A stretch of DNA of 34,260 nt, taken from contig JAKLJI010000029.1 of the NCBI GenBank assembly GCA_023151275.1, positions 3,436 to 37,695 of the forward strand. Direction: 5' to 3'. This document shows positions 1-9,124 of this stretch, piece after piece. The translations under genes and the position numbers were made by a program. This stretch comes from Bacteroidia bacterium (GTDB taxonomy: Bacteria; Bacteroidota; Bacteroidia; UKL13-3). The first letter of the stretch is position 1, and each line of letters begins with the position of its first letter. Below the pieces are notes generated by a model that was given only the letters and a program-made list of their open reading frames with translations, searched no databases and had not been told where the DNA came from.

Positions 1-17
1 CAAATAAGGCTTAAACG

Positions 18-228
18 AAGCCCTTCTTCCGGCTTCGATTTAAGCTTGTGTTGAATGAAGCTTTCGGTTTGCCTTCCAGCTTAGGCGCAGTAAAATTTTC
101 TCTATGGGGTTTGAATAAGTTGTAGTGTTACCTTTTCTTGTTTTTTGCGGGCTCAATTTTTAATGTAGCTGCCATTATTGCTTTTGTAATCTTGCTTTTC
201 TTAGCCATTTTTAGCTCCGTAGCGAGGT
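18..228. repeat. Degenerate direct repeat, copy A (flanks toxin-antitoxin pair)
   Basis: Blocks shared in the same order with 1610-1810 include CCCTTCTTCCGGCT, CAGTAAAATTT followed by an ATGGGGTT block, GCGGGCTCAATT, and GCCATTA. The spacing between blocks is nearly conserved, so the two are diverged copies of one ~200-bp element in direct orientation. On the minus strand both copies can be read as a peptide containing IEPA shortly before a stop. I do not recognise the parent element. Confidence 0.55.
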
Positions 229-396
229 TTTCTTTGGTTTTTGCTGGAGTATATGCATAGCTCCGCCTGTTCGCATGCTGCATGCAAAAAAATTAGATTG
301 TGGGTGCTGCTTGGGTCTTTTCTAGTATCGGTGGAGCATTGGCACTGAAACTCTGGATGCGTATCATCTTGCCGGTTTTGCAACAAGGACATTGTG

Positions 397-468
397 ACTA
401 TTCTGGAGCAAACTAGGCCAGTGATTCTGGGGTAAAGTAGGCCACTCATTCTGGAGCAAACTAGGCCA
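397..468. repeat. Three tandem 24-bp units, IS21-like element end
   Basis: Three units with a period of 24 bp have the core ATTCTGGAGCAAACTAGGCCA; the middle unit differs at a few bases (GGGGTAAAGTAGGCCA). Multiple ~20-bp terminal repeats containing (A)TGGCC-A/T-GTTT read on the other strand are typical of IS21-family ends, and a further IS21-like motif, ATATTGACCCCC, occurs at 537-548. No istA or istB gene is present, so this is only a solitary end or scar. Confidence 0.5.
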
Positions 469-722
469 CCTATTAATGATTTAACCTTCAGGCTGCAGCA
501 GAATAGTTTTGTATCCAACAAGATGTCATTCCGACACATATTGACCCCCTTGGATTGAATTGTTTGCAGGTTTTACATGTGTTTTGCTTCCAAAAGCAAA
601 CACATTGCAATTAACCTAAACATATGGAGTCATTATTTCAGATTATTAAATTACCACCAAGCGCCAAACCGTTAGCAGTAATACCACATTGACGCTCGAA
701 AATTTACAAGCACAGACATGAA

Positions 723-748
723 GTATATACTATTTATATATACATTTG
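723..748 (+). promoter_or_regulatory. Predicted promoter/operator of the toxin-antitoxin operon
   Basis: TACATTTG at 741-748 matches the Bacteroidota -7 consensus TAnnTTTG and ends 7 nt before the antitoxin ATG. An inverted repeat GTATATA (723-729) / TATATAC (737-743) with a 7-nt spacer overlaps this box. Toxin-antitoxin operons are usually repressed by the antitoxin or its complex binding such a palindrome, so it is a candidate operator. No clear -33 TTTG was seen. Confidence 0.4.
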
Positions 749-755
749 TCAAATC

Positions 756-986
756 ATGAAAACATTATCATTAAAATTGGATGACGACATTTTTGAAGAA
801 GCTGAAGAAATTACATCTAAACTAAATCTTGCTAGAAACAGATACATTAACGAGGCTGTTCGTATTTACAATCGTGTAAACAAGAAAAGATTATTAAAAA
901 AACAACTTGAAAAAGAGTCTTTACTTACTAGCAAGAACTCATTAGAGGTTTTACATGAATTTGAAAAGTTCTTAGATGAAAATTAA
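756..986 (+). CDS. Antitoxin of MazF-type module (ribbon-helix-helix-like)
   Basis: This is a 76-residue charged protein placed directly before a MazF/PemK toxin. Its N-terminus (MKTLSLKLDDDIFEEAEEI) has the short beta-strand followed by helix expected of ribbon-helix-helix DNA-binding antitoxins; the rest is helical and rich in Lys and Glu, as expected for the part that wraps around and inhibits the toxin. The final codons overlap the toxin start by 11 bp (976-986), which suggests translational coupling. In such modules the antitoxin represses its own operon and is degraded under stress, releasing the toxin. The sequence is more AT-rich than the neighbouring core genes and sits between repeat and IS remnants, which fits horizontal acquisition. 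The family assignment rests on partner, size and fold pattern; the exact antitoxin family was not recognised. Confidence 0.8.
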   Translation: MKTLSLKLDDDIFEEAEEITSKLNLARNRYINEAVRIYNRVNKKRLLKKQLEKESLLTSKNSLEVLHEFEKFLDEN

Positions 987-1311
987 ACAATATGACATTT
1001 GGCTTGCTGACCTAAATCCTACCAGAGGAACTGAACCCGGAAAGACTCGACCTGTTGTTATTGTTCAGACTGACTTATTAAATGAGACACATTTATCAAC
1101 TTTAATTTGTCCTATTACGACAAATGTTCAACCAGAAAGTGAACTTTTAAGAGTTCATTTAAAAAAGAATCAACTCGACAAATTGAGCGATGTTCTTGTT
1201 GACCAATTACGTGCTATTGATAACAAAAGACTTATCACCAGACTTGGACAGCTAACCAAAGAACAACAAGCTAAACTCCAGGAGAATCTTAGAATTGTTC
1301 TTGACATTTAA
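976..1311 (+). CDS. mazF: MazF/PemK-family mRNA-interferase toxin
   Basis: The 111-residue protein has the hallmarks of the MazF/PemK/Kid family: an N-terminal DIWLADLNPTRGTEPGKTRP block (roughly residues 7-26), in which the basic and GxEPGKxRP residues line the RNA-binding active site, followed by VVIVQTD and then LICPITTN (about 43-50), the strand carrying the conserved Thr/Ser. The C-terminal QLRAIDNKRL region is also typical. These enzymes are ribosome-independent endoribonucleases that cut mRNA at short specific sequences. The length is normal for the family and no lesion is visible, so the toxin is likely functional. Its start lies inside the antitoxin gene. The cut-site specificity cannot be predicted from sequence. 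Confidence 0.92.
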   Translation: MKIKQYDIWLADLNPTRGTEPGKTRPVVIVQTDLLNETHLSTLICPITTNVQPESELLRVHLKKNQLDKLSDVLVDQLRAIDNKRLITRLGQLTKEQQAKLQENLRIVLDI

Positions 1312-1492
1312 TCTTCGTCTTTAGTGTAGGTAGGGTCTGCTGATTAACGCGTAATTTATTGATTGAGCCGATTCAAGCCCGGAAATATTGAATTCTTCTG
1401 CAAGGTTTTGAAACGATTCTTTTGGGTAAAATTGGAATTTACAATGCAGCATTTTTTCCAGAACGCTAATCCAGCTCCGCATCATCTTCTTC

Positions 1493-1540
1493 GGATAAGC
1501 CTGGATGGCTGTACAGGAGTACTATCCACCAGGCTTATCC
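1493..1540. repeat. Inverted repeat with 12-bp perfect arms
   Basis: GGATAAGCCTGG (1493-1504) is exactly complementary to CCAGGCTTATCC (1529-1540) with a 24-nt loop that itself contains two GTAC copies. There is no following T-run, so it does not look like a terminator; it may be a remnant of a small palindromic element. Confidence 0.5.
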
Positions 1541-1609
1541 TCGAATCTAATGCAGATCTGAATTTAACAGCAGGCCCTAAGTACTACTGCCAACAAATAA
1601 TACTCAACC

Positions 1610-1810
1610 AAAACCCTTCTTCCGGCTGCGGTTTTCCCGAATTTCTCGGGAGTGTTGATTGAAGCTTAAACTTGGGGTTCCAGTAAAATTTCCTCCATGG
1701 GGTTCGAAGAAATTTTAGCTTTACCTATCCATTTAGCTTGCGGGCTCAATTATTAAAGCAAGTGCCATTAGTTCTAATGCAATCCTACCTTCTAAGCCCC
1801 GTGTGGAGCT
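1610..1810. repeat. Degenerate direct repeat, copy B
   Basis: This is the partner of the repeat at 18-228, in the same orientation. The strongest shared blocks are CCCTTCTTCCGGCT near 1614, CAGTAAAATTT near 1681 and GCGGGCTCAATT near 1740. With copy A it brackets the toxin-antitoxin operon. Confidence 0.55.
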
Positions 1811-1916
1811 TACTTCAGGTTATGTTGCTTTTCATCCCGAGCAGGGAATGCTCGCATGGCCATAATCAGAATACAGAAGATCCATTCAAGCAACTGAAAA
1901 AACTTGTTATTTCTCC

Positions 1917-4900
1917 TTATTCGGCCGGGTTCAGCAACTTGAACCGATAAATCAAATCTCCTTTTACCTGAAGCACATAAATGCCTTTTTCCAACTTATC
2001 GGGTAAGTGAAGCCAACAAATCCCCTCCTGTTCAAGCTGTTGCATAGCTGTCCATACCTGCTTTCCTGAAGCGTCAATCAACTCCATCGCATAGATTCCT
2101 TTGGGCAAGCCCTGAATTGCCAGGCTGTTTGTAAAAGGATTCGGAAAAACCTCAACCGTTCTTTCCGGTGATTCACCTGCATGCAGGCGAATGGTTTTTG
2201 AATAGGCAAAACTTCCATCCCAATCTACCATTTTCAAGCGGTAATAGCGAATCAACCGGCTATCAAACGCAGCGGCATGAAGAAAATAGTAATCAAGAAG
2301 CTGCCTGCTGTTTCCCCGGGCAGCAACCTGGCCAAGTTTTTCAAATTCAATCCCATCTACGGAACTCTCTACCTCATAGCGGTCCAGATTCTCCTCCATC
2401 CCACTTGTCCAGCTTAACTGAACATCTTTTTCGTGCACGCTTCCTTCAAAACTCAGTAAACTTACAGGCAATGGCGACAATTCATCGGCACCCGTAAACA
2501 GCGATTTCCCCTTGCTTAGACTTGAAGCACTCAACAGGTTCAATCCACTTTGCAAGTTGCTTTGCAAGCCCGGATAAACCTGCCAGCCTCCCGGCATGCT
2601 GTAACGTGCCAGCTTCAGGTTTGTTCCATAGTTCAAAATGGTACCCCGCCATTCCGGTTTGATTTTCAGGTGAAGGCTATAATTCCAGGCTCCGGTATCG
2701 CCTTGCATATCGAGGTAGTAATACATAAAGGTTGAAGCCGTATCCAGATGGGGAGGCTTTCTTCCGCTATAAGGACGCAAGACCAGACTTGAAGGAACCG
2801 GATTGCCGTTGGCCCAGGCAATGCGTGCTACGGTATCCTGGCCCAATAAAAAATGCTGGGTCTGGCCTGCAACCGGGTTCTGGGGTACAGCTAAACAAAA
2901 AGGAGCATTGCAATTGGGTTCTAGTTCTTCTGCGCCCAAATCGGGAACTCCCTGAGCAGGATTCATAGGGCGGGGATTACCATGAATATCTTCCGTCACC
3001 TCACTCAAATGCGTGCCACGCCCATTCACCGTCCAACTAGCAGAATCGCTCAGGTTCAACAGGGCAGCGCTTGTGTTTTCCCAACCCGGCCAATGGCTGA
3101 TTGAATTCAATTCCAATCCGTTTCCATTGCGTATTTCATACAGGTTTTTTGAAACTCCGAGCACCTGGTATGGACTGCTGCTGAAAGGCGAGAACACATT
3201 GTTAAAATCAGATTGAAAATTTTGGGCTAAGGGGCTTGGCAATTGATAAACCTGGGGTTTACTGCCAAAAATGATATTGTTTTTTAGTTGGATGCCATTT
3301 CCGGATGTTCCATTAACCAACAAACTGCCTTTGCCAAGTACCAGGGTATTGTGGTAAAACTTCAATCCCGAAACAAGCTGTGGCCCTAATTGAATAAGCA
3401 GAGAATCCAGACTTGCAAATTTGTTGTTGGCAAGCAATGCAGGATTGGCTGCCAATCCTTGCATGTTTTGGAAGCGAATGACTAAAGCATTGGTGCCTCC
3501 CAATATTGTATTGCCAACAAAAACAAATCCTGAATCGTTGTTTTGAAAATCCATGATGCCTGTTCCCGGCTGAGTAGGTGTATGGTAAAACTGGTTGCTT
3601 TTCAGGCTTGAATTTCGTGTAAATCTTAATGTACTCAAGGGTGCTGATCGTGCATGGTTGATGGTATTCCCCTCTAGGTTTAAACCCCTGTAATAATTGG
3701 AGGCTGTTCCAGATATGGAAATCCCCAAATTGGAGCCGGACATCCAGGTATTTTGGATACATATTCCATGGCCATAACCTTGCTGACTATATACCAGCGC
3801 GCTTTGCAGGGTTGGATTAAGTACGGGATCAAAAACGCGGGCAATCAGCTTGCAATCCCGAATGGTATCGCGGTTTACCAATCCCTCAAATTGAATGCAT
3901 GCACTCAACTGGTTGGTTGATGCCGCTACATTTTCTACACTTATTTTTTCGACATTGATTCCGAAGGCGCCATGTTTAAAATCTACAACAGCCGGATTGG
4001 TTGCTCCTTGATTGTTGCTGATAAGTCTTACCGAATCTGCATGCTGTGCCAGGGAGCTGAAAGTAATGCTTACCTGAGCACTGTCTCTTCCCGGGTAATT
4101 GCCAAGTACCAATGATTCAATATAGGTTCCGGTTTTAGCTAAAAAGCGCACTTTTCCTGCTGCACCTCGACTTTGCAGGGCTTGCCATGCTTCGTTAAAA
4201 CCTGAGAAATCAGCCGGACTTTTTCCCAGGATATAATCACCAATCAAAGGGCTTGCAAGGGCAACATGCAGGGTGTCGTTTTCTGGAAACCCATCCTGCA
4301 CACTATTGGGTGAGCTGGTAAAAATGCGAAGCGGGTTGCTGCCCGATACCAGCTGAATGGGGACAGTGAAGGAAATGATCGCAGTATCACATGCATTCAA
4401 AGTTTGGTTTACCTGTTGTGTAATCATGCCAAACCCCTGCAATTGATAACTCAGATTGAAATTGTTAACCGGTGTTTTTCCATTGTTTCTCACAAGTACC
4501 GATAAGGTTTGTGTTCCGGGTTGAATTGGAAAAACAGGCCCAACAACCCTTACAGGAAGAATATCCAAAGCCGAAGCCGGATATTCATAAGCACCTACTG
4601 TGGGTAGACTTGCCCGAAGGGTATCACGAATATCCAAAGGGACCAGACCGCTCAGGTTTTCGCCTCTCAGGCAACTGCTTATCAAACTAAAATCTGTCGA
4701 AGATTTAAACGGTGGAGCCTGATTGTAACTCAAACTTCCTCCCGCAGCTTGGGAAGTTTTATAATTGGTGGGATTGTAATAGGTAGAATTCCTGAAAATT
4801 AATGCTCCTGTTTGGGGATTCGTATAATTGTAATACAGGTTGGAATTAATCAACGACGAGGTAATTGCTGTGCTTTGATAGACGGGTACATAAGCTCCAC

Positions 4901-7900
4901 CAAAAACTACAAAAACATTGTTCTTCAAAAATGTATTTGTTGAACCGGAATTCAGGAAACAACCGAAAGCAGTATTGGTAGTTGATGCTGCAAACATGGC
5001 CACCGTATTGTTAACCACATCGGCATTGCAATTGGCATTTTGTGAAAGGGTAATTCCATAGTTTCCGCCAGTTCCAACCCCTGTACGATTTCCAAGTACC
5101 AGATTATTGCTTACACGGATTCTCGCGGTTGAACTTGCCGCTACCGGATTGGTTAAAATTATTCCTGCTTGTGTAAAACCATCAATAAAATTCCCGGAGA
5201 CATCTGATGGAGTAGTTGTATTGGAATTGGTGCAAAGAATAAGTGAAATTCCATTCAAGCCATTTTGTTCTACCTGCATCTGAATTCTGTTTTTCAGAAT
5301 CCGTATGGGTGGAAATACACTAATGAAAGAAATTCCGGTATTGTTTATTTTCTCAAAAACATTCGACCTCACAAACATACCCCTGTTATAGGAGTTTGAA
5401 CTGCTGCCCGAAAGATACACACCATATCCTCCACCGAAAAAGTAATTGCTGTCTATCTCTACGGAATCAGCCCCGGTGGCACCTATATCGGTGGCGCCAG
5501 CAACAGAGGTCATCAATACCCCAAAACCCGCGGAATTTGTACTCGTTAGCAAGGGTAAAATAAAGCGGCAATTCTTTATTCGGATTCCGCTTACGGCTGC
5601 AATCGATGTAGGAGAAACAAGGCCTATGCCACAGGCAAACCCTGAACTCTGACTCACCAGACTCAGGTTTCTGAAGCTGAGGTATTTGGCATTGGTTACC
5701 ACTACCACTGGCGCTCTACCTGTATGTAACAAGCTACGTGTAGCGGCATCATTTCCTTCAAATACAATTCGGTTTATGGAACTGGCTCCGGGAATTTGCC
5801 CGGTAATTATAACCTGTCCAATATACGTACCCGGACGAATATCAAATGTTACCGGCCCGCTTACACCTGCTGATAAGGCTTGTGCCGCCTGCTGAACGGT
5901 TTCAAAATCGGGTGTAACTCCGCCAACTGTGTACACCCCATTCAAAGGTCCGAACAACATAGTTGCCAGCGTATCATTGGAAGCCTGAACATCTTGTAAG
6001 TTATTGGGTTGGGATGTGTAGGCCACAATCCGGTTTCGTGTTCCCAGGTTAATTTGCATTCCCCCGGTAAACCGGGCCGTATCCAACGCGCAAACCGGTA
6101 AGTTTACCACTCGGGTAATACTTTGAACCGGATTCAGATTATTCCGGTAGGAGGCTTGGTAATTGGTAACCGAAACAGTCCCGAAGTTCAAAACTTCAAA
6201 CTCAACATCTGAACTGGCAGGAATGGTGGTAGTTGGTTTCAACAAACGGGTAATCCGCAAATTCGGACCGGCAGCTGCTTTAAATTGGTCGGCACCAATA
6301 CTTGGATTGGTTTGAAAACTATCTGCATCCATATCCAAAGGAACAAAGGCCTTTAAATTGGTTCCCTTTCCATGACAATCGTCCAATACATGCAAATCAG
6401 AATTTGCAACAGGCAATCGTCTTACAAAAGCAGGAAGTAAGTTGGAAGAAGAATCCCCTCCTACCGATGCTTGCTTAAAATTCGTTGCGTTGTAGTAACT
6501 CCCTCTGAAAATTAAATTAGAATTCCCTCCCGCGGCATTGTAATATACATTGTTATTTAGGGTATTTGTACCTGGAGGATTGGCAATATAAACCGGCGTG
6601 TAATTTCCATTAAATACAGCAAAAATATTATTCCGTAATTTGATATTCGTCCAGCCAAACGTAAACAGTGCCGCATCAGTAGCTGAACTGCTCATGCCAT
6701 TCATTGCAACGGTATTGTGGTAAATATCTACAGCTCCGTTTACCGATGACGTAATATAAATTCCAAAAGAAACCAGATAATTCGCGGAACCAGTTGAACT
6801 ATTCAACACATTCCCAATTACCCGCATGGGAGCTGTTGAGGTTCCTGTTAAGGAATTTACACAATAAATTCCGGAATTCGAAAAATTCAAAATTGTATTT
6901 CGTATAAGTTGATGAGGTGTTGTGGTATTAACCGATGCATTGCCTTCAAAATGAATTCCGGTGGAGGCCGCATTATCAGGAATCAATTCAATGGTATTTC
7001 CAATTACATCCAATGGTTGAAGAATATAACTCAGGTGAATTCCCCGGAATTGTATTGATTTCATGGAATTTCCTCTCACTTTAATTCCTGCATTTTTCGC
7101 TGAATTTCCCATACCCATAATAGCAACTCCATAAAATCCCCCTGTAATCGAATTGCTGTCAACCCAAACAGAATCAGGATCTCCGGCTGTTAGTGTAATT
7201 CCTGAAGGAGTACCGGTTGCAATTACACCAAAAGCAATAGAACCCGAAGCTCCCAAAACAGGTAATTCAAATTTATTTTTATTAATTAAGGCTGCTCTAA
7301 CCTGTCCTACCAATGCTATCCCCGCCGGATTAATACCGAGCAGATTCCGAATGGTAAAATTCCTGAATTGCACATAATCTGTCCCATTCAACACCACTAC
7401 ACCACCCGAGGATTTTGATTCAAGAATGCAATTTTGCGCATCAATCCCATCGAAAACAACGGTATTACCTGGTGATGCTCCCGGGATTTCGCCTAAAACA
7501 AATGGGCCTTGGTAAGTGCCGGGGGCTACTTCAACCCTCACCGGACCGCAAACTCCCTGTTTTTGCAAAGCCAGAAAGGCTTCTGTCAGACTCCGGAAAT
7601 TTAAAGGTCCACTTGCATTGGGATTCAGGGTATAAGTTCCGGATAATGCCGGTTGAATCCAGTGCTGCAAGGTGTCGTTGTGGCGGTTATTATCGCTTTG
7701 CCCATTGGGAAGTGTTGTCCAGATTTTCAACAATGCAGCAGTGCTTCCAAAGTTCTCATTGCCCAACAAAATAGTTACCTCCCGGGAACTTGTGGTTAAA
7801 TTTCCGGATACCACCAAGGGAGTTTTTACAACCCCGTTTAAAGACCAGTTCAGGGTAAATCCACTAACAGAATTGCTGCCACAGTTTCGAATCCGCGCTT

Positions 7901-8588
7901 GTATTGCTTGTGGGCCCGAACAATAACCAAGTGGGGAAACCAAACCAATGGGTGCGATATCATTGGTAAAGGCGCTTGAAAGATTTACGCCCACCCTTAA
8001 CGACTCTGAACCACCAGACATTCCTTGATTAAACAGCCTTTTTATTCCGGAGCCTTGATTGTGCCGCAGGGTATTTCCCAGGCCACCTGAACTCGAAATT
8101 TCAATCACCAAGGGCCGGGAAGGATCATAAACAAAGTCTGCCTGCAAGGGCAATTGAATATAAGTTCCCGAAACAGCACCAACAGGAATAAAGGTTTCGG
8201 CATAGAAAACCTGAGTCAATCCCGATTGAAATTCACCTAAGGGTAAATCTGATTGAAATGAAAGGGAAAACGGCTGAGCAAGTTTTACCGAAAAATCTGA
8301 ATAAATGGCTCCTGAATTTGCAGTAGTTCCCAATTGAAGAAAAAGACTGCTGATCCTTCCCACAGCAGCAGGCGTCCCCGATGCACTTCCCCCGGCAAAA
8401 AAACAGGAAGGACCTAAAATCCATTGACAGGTTTTAACTTGTGGGGAATTTAGTGGCTCATTCACTTCAGCACTGGCGGTGGTTTCAACAACTGAAAAAC
8501 CAGGAGTACCGGCCAATTGAGAGAACGAAAAAGAAGGAAAAAAAAGCGCACTAAGAAGAAACGGGTAGTAAAATATTACGGATTTCAT
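1917..8588 (-). CDS. Giant T9SS surface protein: three CARDB-like + beta-helix units
   Basis: About 2223 residues. ATG at 8588 is preferred over an upstream in-frame TTG at 8609 because it begins directly with a signal peptide (MKSVIFYYPFLLSALFF...SFSQ). Three related units follow. Each has a CARDB-like beta-sandwich ending in an NDTL motif, then a conserved G-x-Y opening (LSGTYTL near residue 313, LNGVYTVGG near 881, LIGDYILG near 1446), then a GPV...PGTY...IPG block and a long right-handed parallel beta-helix rich in Asn (N-N turns, GIxL). A C-terminal domain with PLPVSLLSFEG and YEVESSVDG resembles those common before T9SS tails, and the last ~80 residues (VEVFPNPF near 2143, then KGIYVLQVKG) form a type-A sorting domain. 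It should be exported by Sec, then by T9SS, and anchored or released at the cell surface. Beta-helices often bind or cleave polysaccharides, but no catalytic residues were identified; adhesion is equally possible. Confidence 0.9.
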   Translation of the reverse strand: MKSVIFYYPFLLSALFFPSFSFSQLAGTPGFSVVETTASAEVNEPLNSPQVKTCQWILGPSCFFAGGSASGTPAAVGRISSLFLQLGTTANSGAIYSDFSVKLAQPFSLSFQSDLPLGEFQSGLTQVFYAETFIPVGAVSGTYIQLPLQADFVYDPSRPLVIEISSSGGLGNTLRHNQGSGIKRLFNQGMSGGSESLRVGVNLSSAFTNDIAPIGLVSPLGYCSGPQAIQARIRNCGSNSVSGFTLNWSLNGVVKTPLVVSGNLTTSSREVTILLGNENFGSTAALLKIWTTLPNGQSDNNRHNDTLQHWIQPALSGTYTLNPNASGPLNFRSLTEAFLALQKQGVCGPVRVEVAPGTYQGPFVLGEIPGASPGNTVVFDGIDAQNCILESKSSGGVVVLNGTDYVQFRNFTIRNLLGINPAGIALVGQVRAALINKNKFELPVLGASGSIAFGVIATGTPSGITLTAGDPDSVWVDSNSITGGFYGVAIMGMGNSAKNAGIKVRGNSMKSIQFRGIHLSYILQPLDVIGNTIELIPDNAASTGIHFEGNASVNTTTPHQLIRNTILNFSNSGIYCVNSLTGTSTAPMRVIGNVLNSSTGSANYLVSFGIYITSSVNGAVDIYHNTVAMNGMSSSATDAALFTFGWTNIKLRNNIFAVFNGNYTPVYIANPPGTNTLNNNVYYNAAGGNSNLIFRGSYYNATNFKQASVGGDSSSNLLPAFVRRLPVANSDLHVLDDCHGKGTNLKAFVPLDMDADSFQTNPSIGADQFKAAAGPNLRITRLLKPTTTIPASSDVEFEVLNFGTVSVTNYQASYRNNLNPVQSITRVVNLPVCALDTARFTGGMQINLGTRNRIVAYTSQPNNLQDVQASNDTLATMLFGPLNGVYTVGGVTPDFETVQQAAQALSAGVSGPVTFDIRPGTYIGQVIITGQIPGASSINRIVFEGNDAATRSLLHTGRAPVVVVTNAKYLSFRNLSLVSQSSGFACGIGLVSPTSIAAVSGIRIKNCRFILPLLTSTNSAGFGVLMTSVAGATDIGATGADSVEIDSNYFFGGGYGVYLSGSSSNSYNRGMFVRSNVFEKINNTGISFISVFPPIRILKNRIQMQVEQNGLNGISLILCTNSNTTTPSDVSGNFIDGFTQAGIILTNPVAASSTARIRVSNNLVLGNRTGVGTGGNYGITLSQNANCNADVVNNTVAMFAASTTNTAFGCFLNSGSTNTFLKNNVFVVFGGAYVPVYQSTAITSSLINSNLYYNYTNPQTGALIFRNSTYYNPTNYKTSQAAGGSLSYNQAPPFKSSTDFSLISSCLRGENLSGLVPLDIRDTLRASLPTVGAYEYPASALDILPVRVVGPVFPIQPGTQTLSVLVRNNGKTPVNNFNLSYQLQGFGMITQQVNQTLNACDTAIISFTVPIQLVSGSNPLRIFTSSPNSVQDGFPENDTLHVALASPLIGDYILGKSPADFSGFNEAWQALQSRGAAGKVRFLAKTGTYIESLVLGNYPGRDSAQVSITFSSLAQHADSVRLISNNQGATNPAVVDFKHGAFGINVEKISVENVAASTNQLSACIQFEGLVNRDTIRDCKLIARVFDPVLNPTLQSALVYSQQGYGHGICIQNTWMSGSNLGISISGTASNYYRGLNLEGNTINHARSAPLSTLRFTRNSSLKSNQFYHTPTQPGTGIMDFQNNDSGFVFVGNTILGGTNALVIRFQNMQGLAANPALLANNKFASLDSLLIQLGPQLVSGLKFYHNTLVLGKGSLLVNGTSGNGIQLKNNIIFGSKPQVYQLPSPLAQNFQSDFNNVFSPFSSSPYQVLGVSKNLYEIRNGNGLELNSISHWPGWENTSAALLNLSDSASWTVNGRGTHLSEVTEDIHGNPRPMNPAQGVPDLGAEELEPNCNAPFCLAVPQNPVAGQTQHFLLGQDTVARIAWANGNPVPSSLVLRPYSGRKPPHLDTASTFMYYYLDMQGDTGAWNYSLHLKIKPEWRGTILNYGTNLKLARYSMPGGWQVYPGLQSNLQSGLNLLSASSLSKGKSLFTGADELSPLPVSLLSFEGSVHEKDVQLSWTSGMEENLDRYEVESSVDGIEFEKLGQVAARGNSRQLLDYYFLHAAAFDSRLIRYYRLKMVDWDGSFAYSKTIRLHAGESPERTVEVFPNPFTNSLAIQGLPKGIYAMELIDASGKQVWTAMQQLEQEGICWLHLPDKLEKGIYVLQVKGDLIYRFKLLNPAE

Positions 8589-8783
8589 TGAAATTTTCTG
8601 GAATTGCAAATTACACGGAATGAAGCTTGATTTGGCAAAAAATCAACACATTGATAAAAAATTAACATCCCTTTTCACCTGGAACTTGGGGTTCAATTTG
8701 GGCCTGGCTTTTGGCAATGAAAAACCTGCTCCCCTCAAAACCGGTGCGGCCAAAAGCCCGGGTCGTTCGTTTTTACTCCCCTT

Positions 8784-8861
8784 GGTTTTTGCAAGGCCTG
8801 TAGTGGCTTAGGCGGGCTTCCTCCGGTCGCCGCCACGCGCACACAGGCCTAAGCAAAAACC
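8784..8861. repeat. GC-rich REP-like palindrome
   Basis: GGTTTTTGCAAGGCCTG (8784-8800) is nearly complementary to CAGGCCTAAGCAAAAACC (8844-8861), with one small mismatch or indel. The ~43-nt loop is very GC-rich, contains GGCGGGCTTCCTCCGGTCGC, and stands out from the AT-rich flanks. Size, base composition and intergenic position fit a dispersed palindromic (REP-like) element, but copies elsewhere cannot be checked here. Confidence 0.5.
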
Positions 8862-9086
8862 TGCGCGGGGTAACACTTCCGCCCCTCAGGCAGAGATATG
8901 TCAAGGAAAGGAAATTGGCATGAATCCTGATTCAATTTAGGGTCTGGTGTTAAGCTTTCAAAATTCTGGCTTTCACCGGGAAATACGCACACGCAAGTCT
9001 GTATTCAATCTGGCAGACTCAAACCCAAACCGGCAAATACGTTGGGAATAAACGCCTTTAACTGATAACAAAGCCTGGAATCTCCT

Positions 9087-9124
9087 CAAAAAAAAACGGC
9101 AAACTGATTTGCCGTTTTTTTTTG
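9087..9124. terminator. Bidirectional intrinsic terminator
   Basis: CGGCAAA (9097-9103) and TTTGCCG (9108-9114) pair around a CTGA loop. The stem has a run of A on its left and T on its right, so it can terminate transcription in both directions. It lies just past the stop codon of the DUF2892 gene (9146), which is its likely user. Confidence 0.85.

Larger units (their letters stand above)
1..755. other. Non-coding accessory DNA with insertion-sequence remnants
   Basis: No convincing gene was found in this stretch. It holds a degenerate copy of a repeat (about 18-228) that recurs at about 1610-1810, and three 24-bp tandem units at 397-468 that look like the end repeats of an IS21-family element. 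A reading frame on the minus strand (201-539) runs through these tandem units and encodes their repeats as GLVCSR-like peptides, so it is an artefact. A 51-codon minus-strand frame at 128-283 (lysine-rich, ending KIEPAKNKKR) can be read, and its last residues resemble a frame in the second repeat copy, but I cannot show that it is a gene. Confidence 0.6.
1312..1916. other. Non-coding region between toxin gene and surface-protein gene
   Basis: No supported gene. It contains an inverted repeat (1493-1540) and the second copy of the degenerate repeat (about 1610-1810). Short open frames at 1363-1662 and 1738-1950 have no recognisable protein character and fall on these repeats. No terminator was seen for the giant gene that ends at 1917. 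Confidence 0.6.

Noticed and set aside
201-539. Minus-strand coding region in the left accessory region
   Set aside because: It translates the IS21-like tandem repeats and lacks protein-like character.
1363-1662. Plus-strand reading frame after the toxin gene
   Set aside because: It begins at a non-ATG codon in degenerate repeat DNA and covers an inverted repeat; no family features.
8620-8811. Plus-strand reading frame before the DUF2892 gene
   Set aside because: It crosses the GC-rich palindrome and has no conserved or structural features.
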